Positions 46,701-58,700 of a DNA stretch of 64,000 nt are shown here, one piece after another. The notes below the pieces were generated by a model, which saw only the letters and a program-made list of their open reading frames with translations, searched no databases and was not told the DNA's origin. This stretch comes from Aplidium turbinatum (taxonomy: Eukaryota > Chordata > Ascidiacea > Aplousobranchia > Polyclinidae), in contig OU964918.1 of the NCBI GenBank assembly GCA_918807975.1, positions 46,422,477 to 46,486,476 on the forward strand. The letters are read 5' to 3'. The stretch's first letter is position 1, and the number at the start of each line of letters is the position of its first letter. A program made the translations under genes and the position numbers.

Positions 46701-49700
46701 CTAGTAGTGAAATATTTCTCAGAAGGAAATATGCTAGAAATGTGAAATTTCTTGACTTTTAGTTTTTGTTTGTTGCGAATTTTGTAAACCTACACTGTTC
46801 ATTTTTCTACCTTCCTGTCCTTCACAATAAGCATTTCGTCTCAGGTGGCTAGACATTTTCGAGCAATGCTAGATCAGTGCAATATAAAAGTTAGCCTACT
46901 GCAATTACTTTGAAATGTAAAAACGCCTAAAAATGGCTTATATTTATGAGAAACAGTAATTTTTTGTTTAGTTTAGCATTACTTTATGTAATAATTCAAA
47001 AATTTCAATTTTGAAGCTTTTTTTGGGGAAATAGAATAAAAACTGACTTTCTGATGTCTTTTCATCTCAAACAATTTATTCCAATAAATTTTTAGCGTAA
47101 AAATTCAATTTCTATACGCACAATACACATGGCTGTTATCTTGTAAAATATTTTGGCTCTGTGATTTTCATAGCTCCCGTTATTAAAGATTATTTAGCAA
47201 GATAGCCCGTGACGTACTTTCCGCGTGCGAAAACAGCTAGTATTGAGATAGGGTTAATTTTCTTTATGAACTTGAAGAATGTGCTTAACCCATATCCTCC
47301 TACCGTCAGTTTATACTGACAGCACATTTAGATGGTTTCTAGATTACAAACCGTTTTGTCGAAACCCAGTTAGTATGTTATGAGGCTCGTAAGGTCTGTA
47401 CCTAAAACTATAGGGTAGCCACTTTAACAAGTCGAAATTCTGCCACTGAAATTGATTAGAATGAAACCGCCAACCAATCAGAAGCTACGGTTTAAGTGAC
47501 GTAAAAAATGGCGAAAGGAAGATGCTAGAAAGCAAATTAAGTGATGGATTTTTTGTCAGCTGGTTGGCTTAAGGGTTAAGGTTAAGGCTAGAAAGTAGTC
47601 ATTTCATTGACGCGGGTTCGATTCCCACTACTGCTATTGCTCTTTTTCTTCTTTAATTACCAAATAAAGTTCAAAACAAGCATTAACTCTCTGGATGAGT
47701 GCAAGAAGGATCACAATTGGACGGCAGCCTCTTATAACATGTTCTGATTGGTTGGCGGTTGCATTCTAGTCAATTTCAGTGGCAGAATTTCGACTTGTTA
47801 AAGTGGCTACCAAACTATAGTACATTTAGTGAAATTCCGTTTATCCTTCGACTGGATATAACGGATCAAATTTCCAAAATGGATATTTTTTGTTGTTCGA
47901 AATTATAGCGGTGTCAATTTTTACTGGATCGCGTTATAACGACATAAACCACGAAATTAGTTAGAACTAACATTGCTGCATCCATATTTTGCATACTTAG
48001 AAGAAATTAATTGTTTGTTTAAGTTTTGTACCATTTCCGCTTCCGTCAGTTTAAATTGACGCTAGGGACAGAAGGGAGCATGTAAATAGTAAATGATTTT
48101 AGAAATTATGTGCAGAATAGTTGAGTTTAGGGGTTATATATTTTGCAAACATTTTGATTCTGAAGCAAAACGTTGATATATTAGCAAATGAAAACTTAAT
48201 CTAGGTCAATTGGTGAACATAATATGGTATAACTGTTTCATTTTGAAGTTAAAAGTAGTGATATATCATACATCTTTTGATTTCATACAGCATAGCAATG
48301 GCAAAACATTTGCATGATAGCAACAAATTAACAGTTTTTGAAGCATTGGAAGCTCTTGAAAGGTTAGAAACTGATGAAGAATCAATATCAGAAGTCGTGT
48401 CTCAAGCAAATTTAGTTATATTTCCTCCTGAAGATGATGGCATGGATACAGATGAAGATGATGGTGGTAAAATGGATTGTTTTCCAGACAATCTATCTGG
48501 TAGACAGTTGTTGGCTAATGCTGAATTGGATCGCGTATTCTTCCAGATGGAATCAAATAAGTATGCCAGGCAAAAAGGCAATCACACATTTACAATGACG
48601 TTAAAAAAGTTGAAATCATTTATAGCGATCCTTCTGTTAAGCGAATATAATCAAATGTCACGACAAGAGATGTATTGGCAGAGGCGAAAGGATTCCAACA
48701 ACCAAATGGTAACTGAACTGATGACAAAAAATGAATTTGAAGAATGTAAGCAATTTCTTCATCTCTCTGACAACCAGCAATTAGACAAAAGTGACAAATT
48801 TTCAAAACTCCGGCCATTCTTTGCTGCAGTGAACAAACAATACCTTGCGAACTACAAACCTGAACAACATGTGAGTGTGAATGAAAGCATGGTACCATAC
48901 TTTGGGAAACATGGCGCAAAACAATACATTCATGGGAAGCCTATAAAGTTTGGCTATAAGCTGTGGGTGCTAGCGAAGCCATTAGGCTACTGCGTACAAT
49001 TCCGCCCTTATGCAGGAAAAGACTTCCAGCTGGAAGAGTACGAGGTGCCGGTTCGACACCGCTCAAGAGCATGTAGCTGTGTCTTTGGCAGGACACTTAA
49101 AGGCATGCCTGAAGGTGGACACGAAGATTGGCTTCCTTGCCTTCCCGTCCTCTGAATCTAAATCTTCAACCACCGGGTGTAAGCCTGGATACGACAAAAA
49201 AAAAAGCTCATTTGATGCAACATCTACCTCCACAAAGCGAGTCCAGTTCCAACTATCATGTGGTTATGGACAACTTTTTCACAAGTCTGGGACTTCTGCG
49301 ATACCTTCGTGAAAAGTCTATTGCAGCTACAGGAACAGCCAGAGTTAACCGCATGGAAAATCCTCCCCTCAAGCGAGTTAATGAAGTTGACAAGTTACAC
49401 AGAGGTGCCTCGGATGTTGCTGTGGAGACATCACATAACATTGCTGCTATCCGATGGAAAGACAGAAAAGTAGTAAATGTTCTGTCAACCTTTGCAGGAA
49501 AAGACCCACTGCAAAAAGCGAAGCGATATAGTAAGCAAGAGAGAAAAAAGATTGATATTCAGCAGCCAAATGTAATACACGTTTACAACCAACACATGGG
49601 TGGTGTTGACCGTTTGGATCAAAATCTTTCAAAGTATAAGATCAACTTGAGAAGCAAAAAATGGTGGTGGCCATTATTTCGTTTTTGTATTGATATGGCA

Positions 49701-52700
49701 GTCAACAATGCTTTTCAAATATATCGCCATCGCAAGACCGATGCTGGTGAAATTCGTTTAGATGCTCTGGGCTTCAGAAGAGCAGTTGTTGAATGTTACC
49801 ACCAGCTTTATCGAAAAGATGTTTCCGATATACTGTTTCCGGACCCAGGGCATCTCCGCAACCCCATATAAAATACAGCACTGCCCAACAGTGGATCATA
49901 AAAGGGAAGCAACGCCACTGCACCAAACCAGGATGTTCTGGAACATCCCTTTATTTTTGTGAAACCTGCAATGTTGGCCTGCATCCTCAGTGTTTTAAGG
50001 AGTACCACGTGAAATAGATGATGTCAGAATTGGGCTCTTTCAGCTGAACTCAAGCCGGGTGAACATGTGAGACGAAATGGTTTCAAGCCAATATAAAGTA
50101 CATTTTTACGATAAATCAATATCGCCAGACGTTGAATCAACCAAGAACATTCCTATCTTTTGATACTGTGACATTTATTTGATTCCTTAACATGTAGTGA
50201 TTTCTTGACTTTTTTGTCCTTTTCCATTATTGCTTTGGTTGAATACGTATTAAACTAAACACTGACCGAGAAAACGTTTTCACATTTATTTTATATGCCC
50301 CCTCCTGCTTCTAACGTCAGTTTAAACTGACAAGCCAAAAATTGTTGATAATTGTCCCCCCCAAATTTTTTTTTCAAAAATATTGTTTAATTTGGTTAAG
50401 ATACCTTAAAAATAATATAACAATTTTGTTAAAGAGGTGAATTTCTTCAACCATAGACAGATAAAATCAAGCAACCACACGACATTTAACATAATACATT
50501 AAAGTGAACATAATCTAAGAACGTTTTCGGCCATACACACGTTAGCCCTTTTCAAGTTACGAAAAATAACTGATTTTACATCTACATTGAAAATAAATAA
50601 CTGATCTACACAATGAATTGAAAAACGAGATGCATAAGAATGAAACGGCAAAGCAGGGGAGAAAGGCACATCACATGGCGGTTAATTCCACGAGCCAAAA
50701 AGCGCATCATATGACGAATTAAGAAAAGACGTTAAGCAGATAGAAAACGCCTGCGGCAAACAACTGCGTATTGAGGCGAGGATTGCAGGATTTAATGAGT
50801 AAAGCCTAGTGGATTTTAGTGTCAAATTCGGTAAAACATTCACCCTCAACTCTAAAAGACTCCAAGGATGGTTTGTTGTTGGAACATGTTTGGCAATCGA
50901 ATATACAGTATGGTCTTTAATGGCACTTTTTCTGTTCCAATTAGCTAAATCTAAGTGCTCCCTCACTCTCGTGGCCACAAGATAATTTACTGGTGAAAGC
51001 AATACACAAACAGTGTTTTTTTTGCCATTGCAAAAAAATTTTGATTCAGGAGGATATGGGTTAAATTGTCGCCAACGTTATCTACATAAACAGTCAATAA
51101 ACCATTTCGTATCAGGCCACACTGGATTTAGCTTAAAAATGATTTTATTTTTTTGATAATAACAAAATAAATAATAAATCTATTTTTGCAAGAATAAACT
51201 ACAAACTTTTACAAACGTTTTTGCATTTTTTTTATCATTAGTTGGCAGTGCTGGCTTTCGCAAACAGAGCTGAATCGTGGAGGAAACGTAGTGAAGGAAA
51301 AGCTTGTTTTTCCCAAGAACTTGCCCAAGCAACTTTGCAAAATAAAAAAAAGCTTTCAATGTTTGTCGATAATTTACTTCCGGCCGGTGAGTAGGCTATG
51401 TAGGCCTACGTGTACTGACGAACATCATTCAGTATGCAGTAGCCTGCTCTTGATGATGCGGATAGTTTCAATGAAACAAAGAGTTCATATCAGCAGCATA
51501 ATAATCTACAGTAAGAAGCAATTCAGATGATTGAAGCCAGATTGCATGCATTTCCTCCCCACTCCGTGTAACACCACAATAACGTTTTCGACCCAAACTT
51601 ACGTTATGACGATGCCTGACAGTTCGGTTGGTTAGCTCCTCACCTCGTGGACATATACGCTTCAAGACCAATTAAGCTGCGCTGGTTCAACTGTGGAGAT
51701 GTGCGCTTGAGCAACTCATTTTAAGGACTGCTTTTCATTGATCCGCCCCGATAGCTCAATTGGTTAGCGCGTCACTTCTGGAACGAAGAAGCTTCAAGAT
51801 CAAGCGGCGCTGGTTCGACTCTCGGGGTGTGCGCTTGAGCAACGCACGTTAAGGACTGCTCTCCATTCAGCGGCATCTAATGGATGGAATAGTTCCCCGG
51901 CAACGACACTTCAACAATCGGAAACTTCACTCTGTCAATCTCGGTGACCGGGCATGCGTCAGTGATTTAAAACCTCTACAAGTATGCGAAACTGCCAGGA
52001 TTAGGCTCTGCAAAAAGCTTTCCCAGTCCGAGGATAAAGATTCAATCAATCAATCAGGGCACCTAATGAATGGAATAGTTCCCCGGCAGCAACACTTTAG
52101 CAATAGGAAAACTTCAATCTGTCAACCTCGGTGACCGGGCCGCGAATTTTTTTCTCCACGAACTTTTTGTTACTTCACATAGAGTTTGTATTTATAGCCT
52201 ACTGTGTGAATGCAACGTTTTTCGATGGTGTGTTTGGTTCAGTGGTTTCGTCTTTTACCTTATGTTTGTAAGGACATCGGTTCGACGCCCATCGAAGTCA
52301 ATTTTTTTTCTTTACATTAATTTTCGCGGTGCACAAAAGCTTTTCAAAAAAAGTAAGGTTAGGGTTAATTCTTAATCAATTCGGAAAATCTTACTTTTAG
52401 ACTAGTGACCAGAATCAATTTCTTTTATCAACTTTTTTTAACTTGACTAGACTAAGTGTGTCTCCAGGCTACGTTTTTTTTTTTTTCAAATTCAATGTTT
52501 AGATTTGGACCTGGAGCGTGAGTATCGGCTGAAAATCGGCTGCTGTGAGGGCGAAAATCGTTATAAACAGTTACACGCGCCGCGCGGTAACCAATAATGG
52601 CTACACTTACAGAAATATGCAAATGAGACAAAAAGTTCGTGACCGGGCCTGCATCAATGGTTCAAAGCCTCTGCAACCATGCAAAACTTCCAGAATTAAG

Positions 52701-55700
52701 CTCTCAAAGAAGCTTTTCCAGCCCGAGAACAAAGATGCAATCAATCAATTTGACAAACCCTTTTAAGCTTTCAGCATCATGTGATATTTGGACAGCTGCA
52801 ACTAACTTGTGCAGAAAATGTGCTACTTTTCCGGTGTAGGTCATAGTCGGCCTTTGCACCTTATTGGTAAATCCAGCACTTGTTACAATGGCTGGTGGCC
52901 AAGGAAACAAACTCTAAAACTAAAATCGTTAAATCGCTAGGGAAATAAAATTGCGGTCAGGAAGTTTTTGGAAGAGCTTTGGGGAAGTCTGTTTGGCAGC
53001 GCCTAGCAATACTGGTCGTGGTTGATGATAAAGGAGTGGGGAATCATCATTCTAAACAATTGCAAGTGGTCCACTATGCAGAAAAGATCGAAAATTATGA
53101 GAGCGACTGGCATAGCAATTTATTTTTGTTGCGACAAATATTCTTAGCATTGAATAAAATTGCTATTTGATACGTTTTCAGGAGGGTCCTATTATCAACT
53201 TGCTCTGGATAAAGCATTTGATTATTTCGATGGATCACTGAAGCTGCATACAAAACGTCACAATCATTTAGGTAAAGTTTATTTGTGAAATGAAACCAAT
53301 AACATACGCAACGTAAAAAAAGAACAAAAAAACTTGTGATAGCCCAATTGGTTAAACACCTGAGTTTAAGAACGAGGAAACTGCAAGATCAAATGATGGT
53401 GGTTCGACTTGCAAGGAGTGTGCTTGAGCAACGCATTCACAAACAACAACGCTTATAATCGGAAACTTCATGCTACCCAACTACGTAACCGGATTACGTC
53501 AGTGGTTTAAAGCCTCTGCAAGTTAGCAAAATTGCTATAGGATTAAGCTTCAAAGAAGCTTTCTCAGTCCGTGATAAAAATTCCTTCAATCAATCAATTA
53601 TCTATTATTGGCCTTGATGCTTGTTAAAACTGTTCCGCGTTGAGGAAATAGTCGAAGAAGCGATATAGTTTGTTTTAAGCTTCTAAGGCAACACTATATA
53701 CAGGGTCTCCGAGAGAAATCATGACTGGTCGGGAAACAATACTAAAAGTGGGCCCCAAAAAAGTGTTTTTCAGCAAAAATACAAGTAACGAATTTGTATC
53801 ATGCGTTGCATCATGTGTCTTAAGCCGAACTTGGCTACTTTTCTCATTGTGAAATTGAATTCCTTTAAAGTTTCGATTTTAAACAACGTATATAGCCTAT
53901 CTATATAAAAAAAACTTCTCTCAATAATTATGAAAATCAACAAAAATCACTCGACTACACTTGCAGCAAACTTGCCATTGTTGCTCAATATTTTCTCTTG
54001 AAAGAATTGCAGTAAAGTTATATGATGTGCACATGCACACCTCATACACGGTGCCTTTGGCCACGGCCGTTTAGAGGAGAATTTAGGTCCAGTATCAAAA
54101 CGATTTTCCGGCCCCAAATAAAGGCACTTCCAAGAAAAATGCACCATATGCAAAGAATGCAGTATAGTTTGTTCAAAGTCTCTAGTGTTAAGGTAGTGTG
54201 GGCGTGTTTGCTGATGAATTCTTGTCTGTTCGTTGTGTGGAATCCTGCAAGAGCCGCTTTTGGGTCGGTGATAACGTTTCCTTCCTTGACAAGTCTGCGT
54301 CACTACGTCGCGTTGGTTCCAGTCATGTTGTGAATCGAAATTGCTATAGGTGGTAATTTTAGTATAACTTACAGTAGATAAAAGAAAAACTGTAAACACA
54401 ATGCAGGCAATGAAAATAGCTCAACAAAGCATTCAATCCATTCCGAACCTTTTGCAATACATTGCAGTTACGGATCACAGCATCAAATAATAAAGATTTT
54501 GCAAGGTCTAATTTGATGCACAACATGCATAAACTGTTCACTCGGTTTTGAGTCTTGGTGGAGCGTAAACAAATCTTACAAATTTCTGTGCGCTAGAACT
54601 ACGTTTTCAACAACCGTTGAAGATGCTGGTTTAGGTAACAAATTTTCAAAGCAACAAAAATATTTGGAAACGTGTTTTGAAAGTTGCAATCATTGATTTC
54701 CTTGAGTAGATATCATGAGGTGATGCGTTCCGGTTTGCTGGGTACCAACTTATCCAAAATGTCATTGTTGTAGGCCTACAACTTGTTTAAATTTGTTCCA
54801 CATGCCTACCACTATAGGCTACACATCTTCCATAGGACTTCAAACTTATCGATGATATCTGAGTTTATTGATACATTTGTGAATAAATTACCAACAGCTC
54901 GCAAATCTTTTGCAACATAGCGTAGGCCTACAGTAGAATAAATTTCGTTTGTAAGATTGAGCTGGTGAAGCGGAGTTGTTGGAGCGTTCTGTCCCAGAAA
55001 ATTTTTTTTTTAATTCATAGTTCCTATAACAGCTTAAGCTTGCGAGTAGCCTACTTTCCAGCTTTCTGTAACTTTGATTACATTTTTATTTAACTTCATC
55101 AAAGTCATCAGCTTATTGTCCATTCGTAGTCGTCGTGTGAGCCTCCTTTGGGCCAAAAAACATTGAACATTCTTTATCGCTGTAAAAATAGGTTAGTAGA
55201 GTGAATCTCGCTTAGGACTGCAATCCACATAATGCAGAGAAGCACAGGTTTAAAACTGCTCGAGTAGGCTGCTTGGAAATGGTATAGCTTTCTTTAGAAT
55301 TTCCTATCTGGCTTGGCTGCAATTGAAAATGACATAAGCTTAGTCGATCAATTACACTACTCAAAAATGATATAATATTTGGACAACACTGCACACCATG
55401 AACTCCAACTTTAGTCCATTTAAGAAATGACATCTATAAGCAGAAAATAGGCAAGAAGGGTTTACTTTCTTCAATCTTGCTTGGCAGTTTTCCAAATATG
55501 TTGGATCCATTATCATATGCCTGGCAAACGCGTCAAGGTGCAGTTGGTCAGTTCAGTTCAGTTCAGTTTATTTTTTGTTTTGTTGGCGAAAAAGAAAGAC
55601 ACAAAAAGCAAAAAGACAATAAACACAAATAATTCGCACAACAAGGATGGCAGCGAAAGACCAAAAGGTCACCAAAGTCAGCTGCCACCCAAACATTTAA

Positions 55701-58700
55701 ACAAAAGACCCAAAATTAAGAACATTAACACATACGGTATATAATATATAGCACAATACCAGCACTTTAATTTGTAAAAATTAACAATGGAATTAACATT
55801 ACATTAACAATGGAATAACACAGGGCAACATAAAAAAAACATTGTGTAGAGAAATAAGCGGATGATACGTTTCAGGAGTGATCATTGTACAAATTCTTTA
55901 ATAAACATTTATATTTAAATTTAAAAACATTATAAGACTTTTCTTTTATTTCTTTTGGTACTTGATTCCATAGTTTCACTCCATTAAAACATAGCATCTT
56001 CTTACCAGAGTTTGACGTTGTAGAAGGCAAATATAAATCATTTTTGTGATTCTGACGGGTTTTATGATGGTGAATTTCATTTACAAAAATAAAGCAGCCA
56101 GCAAAGGCCTGGGGCAGCATTTTGTGCACATATTTGTACATAAATTTTGCAATTTCTAATTTAATAATATCGTCAATTCTAAGCACATTAAATTGGTGAT
56201 AAAGAACAGTTGTATTTGTTGACCTCGGCAAAAATAAGCAGGATCGAATGAACTTGTTTTGTAACACTTGTAGTGGAGCAAGCAATAATGTAGAGTTTGC
56301 TCTTCCGCAATTTATAATCGAGTATTGGATCTTGGATTGAAACAAAGCAAGGTCAAGCAAGCATAATACACACTTAGGCAAAGCAGCACTAGTTTTCAAG
56401 TTAGAACAACATAACAATGATCGAAAAATACTTGTAAATTTGTAACTACGCATTTCATTCAAAAATTTGTTTACTTTTAGGTTGATAAATTTTTATTTTA
56501 GTATTAAAAATGGGCACCCCTCAAAAGTGACAAAACGAAAAACTACTCTTTTTTCCTTTACAATGTTATGCTAGGGGGGAAAGTAGTCCGACTTCCCTCC
56601 ACCCCTCTCAGAGCCCCTGACTATATACGCATCATTTTGGCCGTGAATGCACAAAATCTTGAAGACTTAATTTTTAACATGAACGAACCATAAAAATAAG
56701 AAATACGCCAGAAAAAATAAAAACATTTGTTAGCTACAAGGCATTATTTATATTGCAGTTAATACTTTGTTCCGCCGTAATGAAATAATCCAGAAAGCGG
56801 TGTAGCCTAATTGCTCTAGCCACTGTTTTCATAAAAAAAAACACATCTCTAACTCGATAAAAAGCCGCAAACGATGCGCATATTGTCAGTAAGTTGTTGA
56901 TTGTGGGCACTGACTTTATTTGTTCAGTTTTTGAGCATAACACTTTACATGATTTGTTTCTTTATTTGCCACCGGAGCAGATCTGTTTGTTGAGTCGGTC
57001 TTGGTCGCTGACTAAGGAGTGTGGGCCGAACCTATAGCGAGCTATATAGGAACCATATAGGTTCGGCCCATATCGGCCCATATAGAAACCTATAGCATAA
57101 AGGTCGCCATGGTTGAAACCTTAAATTCACAAGAGAAAGCCAAAACTGCATACTATAGCCTACTGCAGTTTTCTTGTATTAAATTGACATTACGGTACTG
57201 GAACACTTGTCTTGTAAAGCCTTTTTACATTTTAGCTGATTTTCCGACATCTACAATTCACTTTATATCTGATGGATCACCAGACGATAGCGAGTCAACC
57301 ATCTTGGAAACATTACGAAAGAGAACACTGCAATTCAACTATTCCACTACTCTGGTAGCATATGGAGTTGGGAATGATGGTAAATGGCCTATACGTAGAC
57401 GTACGTGTTTTGCGATTGTAAGCAATAAGCTTGCCATACAGATCTTTCACCGCATTTAAATGCTGAAGAGTATTAACGTTTTTGACGAACCGCATCACCA
57501 TGCCAATCTTGCAGTTGACATATGTCGCTATCGAAAAGGTTTCGACGACTAATCCCACGTGATTGCGCCTTATGTGAATGTAGACCAGGGCTTCCCGATT
57601 CGTTTATCACCCCGCACCCCATGGGATTGATGAAGCCAATCTCGCACCCCCTGTTTTGAAGCAGAGTAGTTCTGAGAAAAAATTCAAAATACGTACGAAA
57701 ACAACGCAGAAAAGCAGCTCACCGGCCTTTACATGGCTAACGAATAGGAAAAGGGGCAGCCTTCAACAACGTAATCACACAAAAATGCAAAAGCGAATAA
57801 AGAAATAACACAAACTGAGAACATAATGGCGTTAATCAAGATCTTTGAGCTTTCTCTTGCCTCTTCTTTGAAATTATCTGTTCGAAACGTGGAACCTTGT
57901 GGGACAATGCAATGCGCAGATCATTTTCGGGGTCCAGGGCGTTGCGGTATTTATTCTTTATGTAAAGTAGAGATGAAAATCCCGATTCACACAGCCAAGT
58001 GGTAGCAAACGGAACCAAAACTTGCAGTGCTTTCTTCGCCAGAGTTGGATACCCAGTTTGAACACTGCACCAGAAAGTTTCGAGTGAGCTGGACTCATAA
58101 AGCAGCTTTGTCGATTGGCATGCTTGCATGTCTATCAGATGTTCCTTATCTTCATCCTCATCTCCCATCTTCTCTAATTTGAAGGCAAAGGGGTTGATGA
58201 TCCAAGCTTCCGGTTCTTCCAGATCTCCTGGGGAGAAATATCCGTCAAATGACTCTCTCAGGCTTTCCAAATGCTTACTAATTTCTGCCTTGACACTTTC
58301 TTCCAAGTCCAAGTTGCTGTGTTCCAGTATGACTTTCTCTAGCAAGGAAAAATTAGCGAAATTCTGCTGCAGGATACGCCGACTCCACAACGGCAGTTTC
58401 TGTCTGAAAGCACGCAACAAGCCACAAGCGGTCACAATATTCACATTCTTTCCCTGTATCGAACGATTTAGGTCATTTAGATGTTGGAAAACGTCCGCCA
58501 GGTATGCCAACATAGGAGCAAAGTTAGGAGATTCAAAAGTATGCACAAGAGCACTTTTTCGTTCTTGTAGAAATTGTTCAATTTCCAGTCTGCGCTCAAA
58601 AAACCTTTGCAAAACCTTACCTCTGGAGAGCCACCTGACGTCTGTATGAAATAGCAGCACAGAAGCACCGTCATCAAGATCACTGCAAAATGCTTTAAAC

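Larger units (their letters stand above)
47289..51060 (+). mobile_element. piggyBac element, broken by insertions
   Basis: The ends are CCCATATCCTCC and GGAGGATATGGG between TTAA sites (47285-47288 and 51061-51064). Near-perfect 16-bp palindromes of the GTCAGTTTAAACTGAC type lie at 47314, 48046 and 50316. It carries a transposase (48298-50017), a nested MITE (47413-47811) and a SINE in the coding region (49035-49203). Length 3.77 kb. Confidence 0.9.

Noticed and set aside
47558-47637. Functional tRNA gene
   Set aside because: The B box is good but the acceptor strands do not pair and it lies inside a MITE.
50682-51002. 106-codon minus-strand frame in the right end of the piggyBac element
   Set aside because: No recognisable domain; probably non-coding end sequence of the element.
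53947-54399. 150-codon minus-strand frame
   Set aside because: No known domain, odd composition and an equally open opposite strand; not supported as a gene.
58128-58649. 173-codon plus-strand frame inside the hAT element
   Set aside because: Shadow of the intact minus-strand transposase.
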